A DNA stretch of 64,000 nt from Streptomyces sp. NRRL F-5126 (GTDB lineage Bacteria > Actinomycetota > Actinomycetes > Streptomycetales > Streptomycetaceae). Under the pieces are notes generated by a model. The model made no database searches and was not told where the DNA came from. It saw nothing but the letters and a program-made list of their open reading frames with translations. A program made the translations under genes and the position numbers. This document shows positions 19,328 to 27,887 of this stretch, piece by piece. The stretch lies in the NCBI RefSeq assembly GCF_000721265.1, contig NZ_JOFZ01000001.1, positions 558,001 to 622,000 on the forward strand, written 5' to 3'. Each line of letters begins with the position of its first letter. Within the stretch, counting starts at the first letter, position 1.

Positions 19328-20149
19328 AGTGGTTTCCAGGGCCGCCTTGGGAGCCGTTTGGGAGCCGAGTTCAGGAACCTGGCCCAACACCTTCGTGGCC
19401 GCCCCGCTTTGCCACTCCCAGTCACCGCTCATTGGCAGCCATCGGTAATGCCATCCAGCCCTGTCGAGGGGCAGGTCATCCACTCTGCTCAAACCCGATC
19501 CAGCTCGCCCTCGTCCAGGTAGCCCCACCGGCGCCTGCAGAAGCCCTGGCAGCACGCGCCCCCACCACGCGTCGTAGTCCTCGTCCTCGCGGAGTTGCCC
19601 GACCTTCCGCGTGATCCTTTCGCAATCACGACGTTCAAGAAACGCGATAACGGGGTCTCCAGCTGGGCGGGGCCTGGGGATGGTCTGGTGGTCAGGCTCC
19701 CCCACAACGTCGGTCCAGCCTGGCTGACGTCACGGGCACAGCGCACCGGACTGCCCCTGCGGACCCCACTGACTCCTAATTGGGCACCCCGGCCGCGAGT
19801 CACCTTATGGACATCGTCGACCGCCGATAGCACGGACGTCCAGCATCTTGAACCGGACACTGCCCAACGCGAACACAGATCGAACATCGTACGTTTCCAG
19901 CCGAGACCGAGAGCTGCGGAGACGTGCGCTTGAAGCCGCCAGCCCATCACTCAGGCAGAACCACTCTGCTACACACTGTCAATGCTTGCTCTTCAGCCAC
20001 ATCTTCGAGCGACCGTTTTCCCCTCTATCCACACTCTTGATCACTCTCGTAGGGTGAATCCCGTTTTTACCCGAGTAATTGCCAGTCGCACCTACCGATG
20101 GGAAATGCGCGGTCGTGCGGGCTCGGGCTCAGGGGGAGGAAGCACACAG
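19328..20149. other. island border, remnant sequence without clear gene
   Basis: This stretch is lower in GC than the core. A minus-strand frame (19292-19705) encodes DEDYDAWWGRVLPGLLQ and GWHYRWLPMSGDWEWQSG, and a different minus frame nearby continues plausibly (RRRWGYLDEGELDRV at about 19489-19540). This looks like a frameshifted remnant of an unknown protein. The frame also runs through the tRNA terminator, so it is not an intact gene. From 19,710 to 20,150 I see only the likely promoter region of the following operon. Confidence 0.4.
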
Positions 20150-20677
20150 ATGGATCCGTTCGCATTTCCCGTACTTGCCGGCACGCTGCTGACCGAGGCG
20201 GTCAGGTTTCTCTTCGACCGAGCAAGTGCAGTGATGGACCGGCGCGCGGGTCGAGTACCGGTGGAAGAGCCGGAGCAAGTGCCGGGGCAGACACAGCCAC
20301 TGCTGGTCATGGCCCCGAAACTCACCGACGAGCGCGTCGCACGCATCACTGGGGCCCACGGCGCGCTCCGCGTCTACCTGTCGCGGCCCAAGTATCTCCA
20401 GGGCGATGACACCGAATTGCGGAGGGTCCTGGGATGCCTTCGCCGGGACTTGGAGGAGGTATACGGGCGCCGCTTGCCCTTCGGCGACGAGAAGGAGGCA
20501 GACCGGCCCGGGGTGGAGGTCTCGCAGCAGGCCGACTCCCTTCATGGCCGGCAGGTCGGCATGCGAGTGGGCGGCGACATCACAGAACGTGGTCGGGCAC
20601 GAGTCGACCAGAACGCCCGGACCATCGAAGAAACAGGTGAACAGGTCGGCATCGAGGTAGACGGCAGCATCGGCTGA
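20150..20677 (+). CDS. hypothetical protein, first gene of unknown operon
   Basis: This 175-residue protein has GGAGGA nine bases before its ATG. The N-terminus (MDPFAFPVLAGTLLTEAVRF) is weakly hydrophobic and may associate with membrane or partner. The middle has LRVYLSRPKYL and ELRRVLGCLRRDLEEVYG. The C-terminus is a repetitive Gly/Val/Asp-rich strand region (QVGMRVGGDI, QVGIEVDGSIG) that could form a small beta structure. It heads four closely packed genes ending at 24178. No function is recognised. Confidence 0.7.
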   Translation: MDPFAFPVLAGTLLTEAVRFLFDRASAVMDRRAGRVPVEEPEQVPGQTQPLLVMAPKLTDERVARITGAHGALRVYLSRPKYLQGDDTELRRVLGCLRRDLEEVYGRRLPFGDEKEADRPGVEVSQQADSLHGRQVGMRVGGDITERGRARVDQNARTIEETGEQVGIEVDGSIG

Positions 20678-20694
20678 GGCGGGGCGACAACAAC

Positions 20695-23223
20695 ATGAGC
20701 TTCGATGACAGCCGTACCGGAGACCGAGTACCGCAGCCCTTCCCCACATCCAGGGGAGATGAGATGCAGCGGGACGAGCAGCCAGCAGGTCAAGTTCAGC
20801 CTACGCCGACGCCACAGACCTCTGGTCCCGACCCGAACGGCTTACCGACGCTGCCGCCACCACCTCCTGTGCCGCCCAGCATCCCTGCGTCAATCGCACC
20901 AGCCTTCGGAAGGTCGACCGAGCCTGGAACCGCCAAGGATGAGTCCAACGACCACTTCCGGCGACGGCCTCCAGCAGGGGTACCGACGCGAGACGTGGTG
21001 GAGGCCGTCGGGCAGGCCGCCGTGCTGCAACGGGCCTTCAACAACTACGGCGAGCAGATCGGCACGAAGTACGTCTACGAGCAGACGCTCGACTCGCACG
21101 CCCCGATCTCGCCCGAGTACCTTGCCGTAGTCCGCGAGGTGTACGCCGAGCCCCGCCGTGCGGATCGACTGGCGCCCAGCCCTTTCAAGCAGGCTCTTGA
21201 AGCCCTGCGTGCGGCAGGCTCTGTGCTGGTCATCAGCCGACCGCCGAACAGCAGTCGGGCCTTCACCGCCTACGCATTGTTCGCCCATCTCCTGAATGAC
21301 GGCGTCATCACCGAAGTGCGCCCGCTGTCCTTCGGCGGCTCCAAGCACTTCCCGACCAGACGTCTACCGCACGACCGTCAATGCGGATACTTGCTCGAAC
21401 TCCCTCCCGACGAAGATGACTTCGCCGTCGACAATTCCTTCGGAGGCAACCTGCACAAGCTCGTCGAGCGCCTCCAGCGACGGGACTGCCGACTCGTCGT
21501 CCTCAGCCGCCCAGAGCAGTGGAGGCGTATCAGCCATGGGGCACCGAGCGGAGTCGCCCCGGAGTTGGGCACGGTGAGCCCGCGCGACATCGCCGAACGG
21601 TGGCTGCTCGGCCAGGAGCCTGACTTTCCAGTAGACCAGTGGCTTGATCACGAAGACATTAAGCCCCTCCTTGCCCGGCAAGCCCCGACCGATGTGCTCA
21701 ACCTCGTTTACCTCATGCTGGACGAGCACAGGGCAGGCCAGTCCGCAGCGACAGACGCGTCGCCCTCAGACCAAGCGCTCAGGCATCAACGAGAAGGTGC
21801 TGTTCGCCGGACGTTCGAGGAGCAAGTGGCCTACGTTGCGGCTGCCCACAGCAACTGGGAAGAAGAGCTCTACCTCTGGCACGAACCCGGAGAGCGTTCC
21901 CGCACCAGCTTTCAGCGCAACTTCCTGCTGGCCGCCGCTGTTCTTCGCGGCGACCCGGTCGGGCATGTCTACGCCAGGGCGGCGGAGCTGACCGAACAGC
22001 TCGACTGTGGCGCGAAAGTTGAGGTGGACGGCCAGCGGGAACCCGGGGTCATCGCCATGACGAGGGCCATCGAAGCACGGCGCGAGGAGGACGGCACCCT
22101 CACCTTCAACCGTCCGCACTGGGACGACGCCGTCATCGAGTACTTCTGGAACGACCGTCCCCTGGCTCGTACGACATTTCTCAACTGGCTCGCGCGGGCG
22201 CCCGTCGCCGACACAAGCACGAGCAGGGAAGCGCTGGAGATCATCAGTCGGGACGGTCGACTTGCCTTGGCAGAGCGCGTGGGACAGTTCGCTCTGCGAT
22301 GGGCCGTGCGCCATCGACGCCAGACGCCGCTGGAGCGGATCGTCGAGGAGTGGTACAAGCATGGAACGGCCAAGGAGCTGTGGCCCATGGCCGTTGAACT
22401 CTTGGATTCTGCGGCCATCCACGCTGCCAGCGCGCCGTACATCCATTCCATGCTGCTGGCCTGGTCGAACCGGAGCCAGCCCCACCTTCAAAGAGCCGTT
22501 GTAGAGGTGTGTACGGGCGCGTTCGGCCGTCGGCATACCGCCAAGGCGCTGCGGCGGCTCAGGTATGTGGCCGCGCAAGGTCATCCTGACGTGATCGACA
22601 CCTTGCGCGAGGCAGTACGCGTCCTCTGGGAGGACAGCACCGTACGGCAGATGCTGTTCGGGTACGTCGTCGATTGGTGCAAGTCGGAGACGACCAGCCA
22701 GACCGTTGGACACCGCACGTTCACCGCGCTGGCCCTCAACGCCCCTTCCGAAGCAGCCGGCCTTCCGCCACTCCTCCAAGCCATGGTCGATGAGAGCCCC
22801 GACGAAGAGGACGCGTTCCGCCCCACCGTGCAAGGACTCGTCACAGGGTGGCGCACACTGTTGCGCCAAGCCGCGGGCCCGACAGGGGAGCGAGACCTCG
22901 ACAAGGCCGTCTTCACATGGCTTGATGCGGCCCTGGGACGGAACGAGCTCAAGTCCATCGTCTTCGACACCCTGCGCCAGACCGTGAACGTTCCTGGTGC
23001 CGAAGGGCCGATCCTTCGCGAAACCCTGCGCACTTCCGCCCAGTGGTGGGTTCAGGGACAGGACCGTCCATACTCCGCGGAGAAGGAAATCCTCAAGCGC
23101 GAGCTGTCCGCCTTGCTCGACCAGGACCTCATCGCCCGGCGCAATCAACCAGTATCGTCTCAGCCCCCGCCGTCAGGTGCCCCGGGTGACGAGCCCCAGG
23201 CCGATGCGAAAGCCGCGGCATGA
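20695..23223 (+). CDS. large NTPase-like protein with degenerate P-loop
   Basis: This protein has 842 residues. Residues 1-85 are Pro/Thr/Gln-rich and disordered. A domain from about 165 has a strand-loop SVLVISRPPNSSRAFTAYAL where a Walker A would stand; the loop has no GKT/S. CRLVVLSRPEQWRR near 265 resembles a later strand of such a domain, and a long helical region resembling repeats fills 370-800. I take it as a P-loop-fold protein that has lost ATP binding, or a structural mimic. Related Streptomyces proteins appear, from memory, to keep a normal P-loop. The next gene overlaps its stop (ATGA). Confidence 0.75.
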   Translation: MSFDDSRTGDRVPQPFPTSRGDEMQRDEQPAGQVQPTPTPQTSGPDPNGLPTLPPPPPVPPSIPASIAPAFGRSTEPGTAKDESNDHFRRRPPAGVPTRDVVEAVGQAAVLQRAFNNYGEQIGTKYVYEQTLDSHAPISPEYLAVVREVYAEPRRADRLAPSPFKQALEALRAAGSVLVISRPPNSSRAFTAYALFAHLLNDGVITEVRPLSFGGSKHFPTRRLPHDRQCGYLLELPPDEDDFAVDNSFGGNLHKLVERLQRRDCRLVVLSRPEQWRRISHGAPSGVAPELGTVSPRDIAERWLLGQEPDFPVDQWLDHEDIKPLLARQAPTDVLNLVYLMLDEHRAGQSAATDASPSDQALRHQREGAVRRTFEEQVAYVAAAHSNWEEELYLWHEPGERSRTSFQRNFLLAAAVLRGDPVGHVYARAAELTEQLDCGAKVEVDGQREPGVIAMTRAIEARREEDGTLTFNRPHWDDAVIEYFWNDRPLARTTFLNWLARAPVADTSTSREALEIISRDGRLALAERVGQFALRWAVRHRRQTPLERIVEEWYKHGTAKELWPMAVELLDSAAIHAASAPYIHSMLLAWSNRSQPHLQRAVVEVCTGAFGRRHTAKALRRLRYVAAQGHPDVIDTLREAVRVLWEDSTVRQMLFGYVVDWCKSETTSQTVGHRTFTALALNAPSEAAGLPPLLQAMVDESPDEEDAFRPTVQGLVTGWRTLLRQAAGPTGERDLDKAVFTWLDAALGRNELKSIVFDTLRQTVNVPGAEGPILRETLRTSAQWWVQGQDRPYSAEKEILKRELSALLDQDLIARRNQPVSSQPPPSGAPGDEPQADAKAAA

Positions 23224-23999
23224 GACGCCGGATCGCCAAAGCTCCTGCCCCCGTGGCAGCAGACAACGCCAGCTGGACATCCGTCTTCACGGATCGCCTC
23301 AAGAGCATCGACCCGGTGCTGTCCTTCACCGCCGAGATCCGGGCGACCTGGCGCCGCACTGATGCCACCGTGCCAGCGAGTCGTCACACAGCATCGTGCC
23401 TCGCGAGAAGGGAAATCGAGAAGACGGCCAAGCTCTGCGACATCCTCCGTCCCATGGCAGCCGAGCAGGACATCTCCGTCGCTGTCCAGGATCAGCTGCC
23501 TCTCGTCGCTCACGGTGTGATGGTCACTGATGTGCAGGTGCGCGTCACCGTGGAGGACGCCATCCGGGAGGCCGCTGTCAGTGCGGAGCGCCTGCGGCAG
23601 GAGTACCAGCGGCAACAGGAGCGCATCCGGCGAGACCACGAGCTGGACGAGCTGGCACGGCGGCAGGTGCGCGCCCGCGAGACCTTCCTCCGGGAGGAGA
23701 TCCTCGCTAACCCGGCCGCTGCCCACCTCTACGGACTGTTGGAGGGAGCGTCGAAGCACTGGCCCCGACTCGGCGGTCCGCCGATGGGCACCGATCTCGA
23801 CGACTTGGTGCGCGAGGTCCAGCAATGGCAGCCAGGACAGCAATGGGTGTCAGTCGCGCAATTACTCCACGACTTCGTTGCCAACCTGACCGAGGAAGGG
23901 CGCAAAGAGCTGCTCACCCTCCTCGCCGATGCTGTGCGCGCATACGGCGACGAGCGCACCGCCCACCGTCTCGCCCTCCTCGCGGGCGAGGCACGGTGA
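23220..23999 (+). CDS. hypothetical coiled-coil protein
   Basis: This 259-residue protein is coupled to the NTPase-like gene by an ATGA overlap. The first half resembles a beta-rich domain (VLSFTAEIRATWRR ... VTDVQVRVTV). A strong charged coiled coil follows (AERLRQEYQRQQERIRRDHELDELARRQVRARETFLREEIL within about 118-160). The C-terminal third is helical. The layout of a small beta domain then a long coil resembles scaffold proteins of SPFH type, but I cannot assign a family. Confidence 0.7.
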   Translation: MRRRIAKAPAPVAADNASWTSVFTDRLKSIDPVLSFTAEIRATWRRTDATVPASRHTASCLARREIEKTAKLCDILRPMAAEQDISVAVQDQLPLVAHGVMVTDVQVRVTVEDAIREAAVSAERLRQEYQRQQERIRRDHELDELARRQVRARETFLREEILANPAAAHLYGLLEGASKHWPRLGGPPMGTDLDDLVREVQQWQPGQQWVSVAQLLHDFVANLTEEGRKELLTLLADAVRAYGDERTAHRLALLAGEAR

Positions 24000-24178
24000 G
24001 GAGCGCTGTGCTGCGCTGGGTGCTCGACCCCGTCACGGGCGTGTTGGCTCTGCGGCTGCGTGTGCGAGAGCGCAGCCGTTTATCCTATGACGCTGCCTGG
24101 CGCCTTGCTCGGGTAATGCGGCATCCGGACGAGATGGGCTACCGCCTCCACGGACACCACGGCGAGGACACGCAGTAG
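23996..24178 (+). CDS. small protein ending the unknown operon
   Basis: This 60-residue frame starts with GTG overlapping the previous stop (GTGA). The protein (LRWVLDPVTGVLALRLRVRERSRLSYDAAWRLARVMRHPDE in two parts) is basic and probably helical. Third-position bias and coupling support it as a real gene. It is convergent with the integrase, which ends nine bases away. Confidence 0.6.
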   Translation: MRSAVLRWVLDPVTGVLALRLRVRERSRLSYDAAWRLARVMRHPDEMGYRLHGHHGEDTQ

Positions 24179-24186
24179 GAATTCGG

Positions 24187-25704
24187 TCAGTGCATAGCCA
24201 GACGCGCCCGGAGCAGGTCGTCGAGCACGCGCACTGGCGAAGTCGGGCACATCACCAGGCGTGTATCGAGTGCTGCTGCCCACTGCTCGGTGAGGCCGCC
24301 CATGAGGCGCTTGCGCATGCCAGGGGTGACGTGGGCGTAGCGCGCCGAGACCGAGCCGTCGATGTGGCCCATGCGTTCGTCCATCAGCACCTTCTCGGTG
24401 CCCAAGTCCTCCATCAGTGTCCGATGCGTGTGGCGTAGGCCGTGGGGGGTGAGGCCCTTGGCTATCGGGAGCCAGCAGGCGTCAGCCCGATCGCTGGCGC
24501 CGCGCCCACGTACCGGGACACCGGGCCACGGCTCGCCGAGCAGCGGCACCGGCCGTGCCTCCTGTGGTGCCTTCTTCGGGTACCAGCCGGAGACCGCCGG
24601 CGTGAACAGCCAGGTCGCGAAACCGTTCCTGCGCCAGTGGGCGGCGTGCTCCGACACGACGCCACCACGCACGAAGCCGAGGTCCGCGATGGCTTGCTCG
24701 ACCTTCACTCGCGTGGCTTCGGTGACGCGCTCGGAGTGGTTGAGGACGTTGGACACGGTGCCTGTCGAAACGCCGGCCCGGCGAGCGACGTCGCCGAGCT
24801 TCACGCCTTGGTGACCACCCGTACGCGCCGCCCCTTGTCCTCGGAAGACGTAGGTCTTGCCGTGGCAGGGGCACGGCGCGGGTTTCGTACGAGCGACGTG
24901 GTTGGCGACCAGGGCCGCCAGCCATTCCGTCACGTCGATGGTGCGATAGCTGTCGTCCTTCGGCGGGCAGCGGACGAACTCGCCCGTGTCGAGTTCGTAC
25001 AGCTGCCACTCGACGCGCACGGCACCGGGCCGCGCGAACTCCGTTTCCAGGCCGACGATCTCACCCCAGCGCATGCCGGTGTACCCCTTGAGGACGACAG
25101 CGACGAACTCGTCGTCGCGGCCTGACAGGAGAGCGGCCCGCTCCGCGGTCAGCAGGATGCCGAGCGGGTCGGTGACGACCTTCTCGGGTCCACGGTCTCG
25201 GGAACGACCGGCCCGTTTTCCGCGTCCGCGTCTCCTTGCCGCCGGGTTCGAGGTGATCAGGCCCTCGTCGATCGCGTCCTCGAAGATCAGGTGGAGGGTC
25301 GAGCGCCAGGTCTTGACGCTGGAAGCCGCGTAGCGGGCGGCCTTCTGCTTCTTCTCCCACAGGTCGACGTCCGTGCGCAGGATGCCGGCGAGCGCCTTGT
25401 CCTCGAACTCGGGCAGCAGGTGCTCCTCAACGTGGCGCCTGTAGTTCTGCATGGTCGACGCGGCCAGGTCCTGGGACGCGTACCAGCGGTTCGCGTACTC
25501 GCCGAAGGTCTCCTGTCCCAGCGCGGGGTCGCGCCAGTCGCCACGTCGGTACTTGTTCTCGGCCTCGCTCGCGGCGCGCTGCGCCTCGCCTTTGGTGGCG
25601 AACTTGATCGCCTTGCCGCGTTCGTCGACGACAGTGAGGTGCTTGCCGGGCGCGACCTTGTATCGGCCGCGCCAGTAGGTTGCGCGCTTCTCCGCGAAGC
25701 CCAA
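24187..25704 (-). CDS. int: tyrosine integrase with inserted LacI-type HTH domain
   Basis: This site-specific recombinase has 505 residues from a TTG at 25704 (start LGFAEKRATYWRG, AGGAA upstream); the longer frame to 26013 is Arg/Pro-rich shadow. The N-terminal part is AP2-like (about 1-60), and a SAM-like core-binding domain covers about 65-160. The catalytic residues are Arg212 (GMRWGE), His421 and Arg424 (HGLRHTH), His447 (MGHID) and Tyr456 (ARYAHV), all present. Between the first Arg and the HxxR box, residues 301-346 read VKLGDVARRAGVSTGTVSNV and on to the hinge-helix region, a complete LacI/GalR headpiece. This may let the integrase sense or bind its own control sites. Confidence 0.9.
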   Translation of the reverse strand: MGFAEKRATYWRGRYKVAPGKHLTVVDERGKAIKFATKGEAQRAASEAENKYRRGDWRDPALGQETFGEYANRWYASQDLAASTMQNYRRHVEEHLLPEFEDKALAGILRTDVDLWEKKQKAARYAASSVKTWRSTLHLIFEDAIDEGLITSNPAARRRGRGKRAGRSRDRGPEKVVTDPLGILLTAERAALLSGRDDEFVAVVLKGYTGMRWGEIVGLETEFARPGAVRVEWQLYELDTGEFVRCPPKDDSYRTIDVTEWLAALVANHVARTKPAPCPCHGKTYVFRGQGAARTGGHQGVKLGDVARRAGVSTGTVSNVLNHSERVTEATRVKVEQAIADLGFVRGGVVSEHAAHWRRNGFATWLFTPAVSGWYPKKAPQEARPVPLLGEPWPGVPVRGRGASDRADACWLPIAKGLTPHGLRHTHRTLMEDLGTEKVLMDERMGHIDGSVSARYAHVTPGMRKRLMGGLTEQWAAALDTRLVMCPTSPVRVLDDLLRARLAMH

Positions 25705-25751
25705 TTCCTGCCGTCCTCTTCCTTGTTCCGCTGTGGCTGATGGGTGACCCG

Positions 25752-26138
25752 CTACACGACCGCGTCGTACAGCGCCCGACGAGGCGGCCGGGCGCGCAGG
25801 CCCGGCGTCGAGGCGCCGGACGTCCGGGGAGGTGGCTCGGCGGCTCGAGCGGCTGGCCGTACCGGTGCGGGAGCAGCCGCCGTTGTGCGTGCTTGCGGAG
25901 GACGCTCTTCGTAGAGGCGGACGATCTCGACGAGGTGGCCGGCGGTGAAGCGGTAGGAGCGACCGATTCGTGTGTGGGGGATGAGGCGGCGCCGGGCTCG
26001 GTCCTTGACCCACCAGGCCGAGCAGCCGAGGGTCTCGGCGATCTCCTCGGGTCGGTAGAGGCGGGGCGGGGAGGCTTCGCCTTGAGTGCCGGAGAGGCCA
26101 GGGGTGAGGGCGTGGGGTATCGCGGAGTGACGCTGCAA
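25752..26138 (-). CDS. xis: excisionase-like helix-turn-helix protein
   Basis: This 128-residue protein has a MerR-like HTH_17 domain: LYRPEEIAETLGCSAWWVKDRARR at about 27-50, then GRSYRFTAGHLVEIVRLYEE. It is the usual fold for Xis proteins of actinomycete integrative elements. The C-terminal 45 residues are Ala/Pro/Arg-rich. It lies 47 bases upstream of int on the same strand, which fits an xis-int operon. Confidence 0.82.
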   Translation of the reverse strand: MQRHSAIPHALTPGLSGTQGEASPPRLYRPEEIAETLGCSAWWVKDRARRRLIPHTRIGRSYRFTAGHLVEIVRLYEERPPQARTTAAAPAPVRPAARAAEPPPRTSGASTPGLRARPPRRALYDAVV

Positions 26139-26175
26139 GGGCGACGGGTCCTATCTCGGTAGCGGGCGGATGCGG

Positions 26176-26328
26176 TCACGGGAGCGGAGCCGGCCTCGTA
26201 GCGGGACGCTCGGGCCTTGGAGCAGGACGGGCGGCCGAGGCGAGGATTTCTTCTCCGGTCGCGATGAGGTCGTCGACATCGCCGCGGCACCTGAGGTGCT
26301 CGATCCGGGACAACGCTTCATTCGGCAT
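26176..26328 (-). CDS. small hypothetical protein upstream of xis
   Basis: This is a 50-residue frame with good third-position bias (MPNEALSRIEHLRCRGDVDD at the start, then an Ala/Pro/Arg tail). The start at 26328 lacks a ribosome-binding site, and the frame stays open to 26475. It may be a small accessory gene of the element or a remnant. Confidence 0.35.
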   Translation of the reverse strand: MPNEALSRIEHLRCRGDVDDLIATGEEILASAARPAPRPERPATRPAPLP

Positions 26329-26957
26329 AGGAGGGCGGAAGGAGCCACCCAGGTGGCCAACTCGCCCTGGAGATCCCTCGTTCGGCGCGGAGGATTTCGA
26401 TGGGTGAAGCGGCCCGTATTCCCGCGCTCCCGGATTCGACTGATCGTGCTGCCATGGCTCCAGTTCAGCGTGCATTCGCCGTTTTGGTTAACCGGCGATC
26501 GTCGTCTATGTTGCGTCGCGCACGACTCGTGCCGGGACAGGTCATCGGCGCTACGGGTTCGAGTCCCCTAATGACCGCAGGCGGCCAAACAGCTTCCTGG
26601 CGTGCGGTGTTGTGTTGTAGCTTCCTCCCCGCCAGCCGGTCAACGGTTCGACGATGTGATGCTTCTGGCTCGGTATCAGGAGCAACTTTTTGGTCAGAAG
26701 CCGATCACGCCTTACCGTTTTCCCACGGCTCCTCGCAGCCCGATTCTCGGTGGCCTTTCTCCCGTCAGAGATTCGGCCGCGACGGCCTGGACTTGCACGC
26801 CTTGGGTGTGGCTATGTTGACCTCACCCCCAGGAAACGCGACCGGCTCCCAGCGCTCACGCGCGAACAGCCGGGCCTCTCCGCTGCCTTCACGTCCACCC
26901 CACCCGACGGTGGGCCGTCACCGCCCACCCGACGGCAACCGAGTGAGGACCGCCCTC
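26329..26957. other. regulatory gap of the integrative element
   Basis: This is a lower-GC region between the xis side and the replication gene. It contains the palindrome GGTTAACC near 26487, a tRNA-like fold at 26540-26576, and T-rich DNA at 26620-26860 that could hold promoters or an origin. The open frames across it have no coding bias. Confidence 0.5.
26540..26576 (+). repeat. tRNA-minihelix-like inverted repeat
   Basis: GGTCAT (26540-26545) pairs with ATGACC (26571-26576). Inside lies CGGGTTCGAGTCCCC, which is a perfect T arm with a TTCGAGT loop. This imitates the acceptor plus T arm of a tRNA without the rest of the cloverleaf. It may be part of an attachment site from a former tRNA target or another structured DNA/RNA signal. 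Confidence 0.5.
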
Positions 26958-27887
26958 TTGGCACGAATCCGCACCATCAAGCCCGAAGCCTTCGTCTCCG
27001 AGTCCCTGGCCACCGTCTCCCTGCCCGCCGAGCGCACCTTCTTCGGCCTGCTCACGCAGGCCGATGACCAGGGGCGCCACCGCGACCACGCCGCGATCAT
27101 CACCGGACAGCTGTGGGTCCTGCGCCCGGAGCAGACGCCCGCCGACGTCGAGCAGGATCTCGCCCAGCTCGCCGACGCGGGGCTGATATGCCGCTACAAG
27201 GGGCCGGACGACAAGTGCTACCTGCACATCGTCACCTGGCGGCGGCATCAGAAGATCAACCGACCCAGCGTGAGCCGCCTTCCTGCCTGTCCGCACCACG
27301 ACGGGTCGGCTCGCACCGCACAGAGCGCCGTCTCAGCGCCTGCGGGAGGAAGCGTCACGGAGCCCTCACCGCGGTCTCAGGCACCGTTCCGCGAAGGCTC
27401 CCAGCAAGTGCCCCAACCCGCGGCGAATCGCATCGATGCCGATGAACCAGCAGGTCAGAGCGATTTCACAGAGTCCTCCGCGAGGGAGCAGAGAGGTCTC
27501 CGTGAAGGGGCGGTGACACTTCACGCTCCGGATCTAGGACCTAGGATCATGGATCTAGGAGATACCCCTGGGGGCGCAAGCGCCCCCGCGCCCAGCACCG
27601 TCTCGGCCAAGCAGCTCGTCACCGAATACGCGGACGCCTGCGCACACCGTCCGCCAACGGATGTCCTGGGGCATCTCGGCCGGATAGTACGCAAGCTGCT
27701 CGACGAGGGCATCGCGCCCGCTCACATCCGGGCAGGGCTCGATCTGCACCGCGCCAAGGGCCTGCACCCCAGCACCCTGCCGAGCTTCGTGAACGAAGCC
27801 ATGAACGCGGCCCCCAAGGCGCCGGCTGTCCACAGGGCGTGGACAAACCCCGCCGACATCGAAGCCGCCTACGGAGGTGAGCTCTGA
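26958..27887 (+). CDS. replication-type protein of the element (MARIRTIKPEAF family)
   Basis: This 309-residue protein starts with TTG at 26958. The N-terminus (ARIRTIKPEAFVSESLATVS ... ERTFFGLLTQADDQGR) and the motif VTWRRHQKINRPS are typical of a widespread actinomycete plasmid/phage family resembling winged-helix replication organisers. The middle (125-215) is low complexity, and a helical C-terminal domain (LVTEYADACAHRPP to the end) resembles DnaD-type tails. The next gene encodes a DnaC-like loader, which supports a replication role. GC-rich shadow frames upstream are not part of it. Confidence 0.72.
   Translation: MARIRTIKPEAFVSESLATVSLPAERTFFGLLTQADDQGRHRDHAAIITGQLWVLRPEQTPADVEQDLAQLADAGLICRYKGPDDKCYLHIVTWRRHQKINRPSVSRLPACPHHDGSARTAQSAVSAPAGGSVTEPSPRSQAPFREGSQQVPQPAANRIDADEPAGQSDFTESSAREQRGLREGAVTLHAPDLGPRIMDLGDTPGGASAPAPSTVSAKQLVTEYADACAHRPPTDVLGHLGRIVRKLLDEGIAPAHIRAGLDLHRAKGLHPSTLPSFVNEAMNAAPKAPAVHRAWTNPADIEAAYGGEL

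Noticed and set aside
20695..23223. A STAND-type NLR defence protein
   Set aside because: There is no Walker A, no effector domain at the N-terminus and no clear repeat sensor; only the general layout is similar.
26500..26580. A complete tRNA gene at the T-arm-like sequence
   Set aside because: No 5' acceptor strand, D arm or anticodon arm is found at the needed distance.
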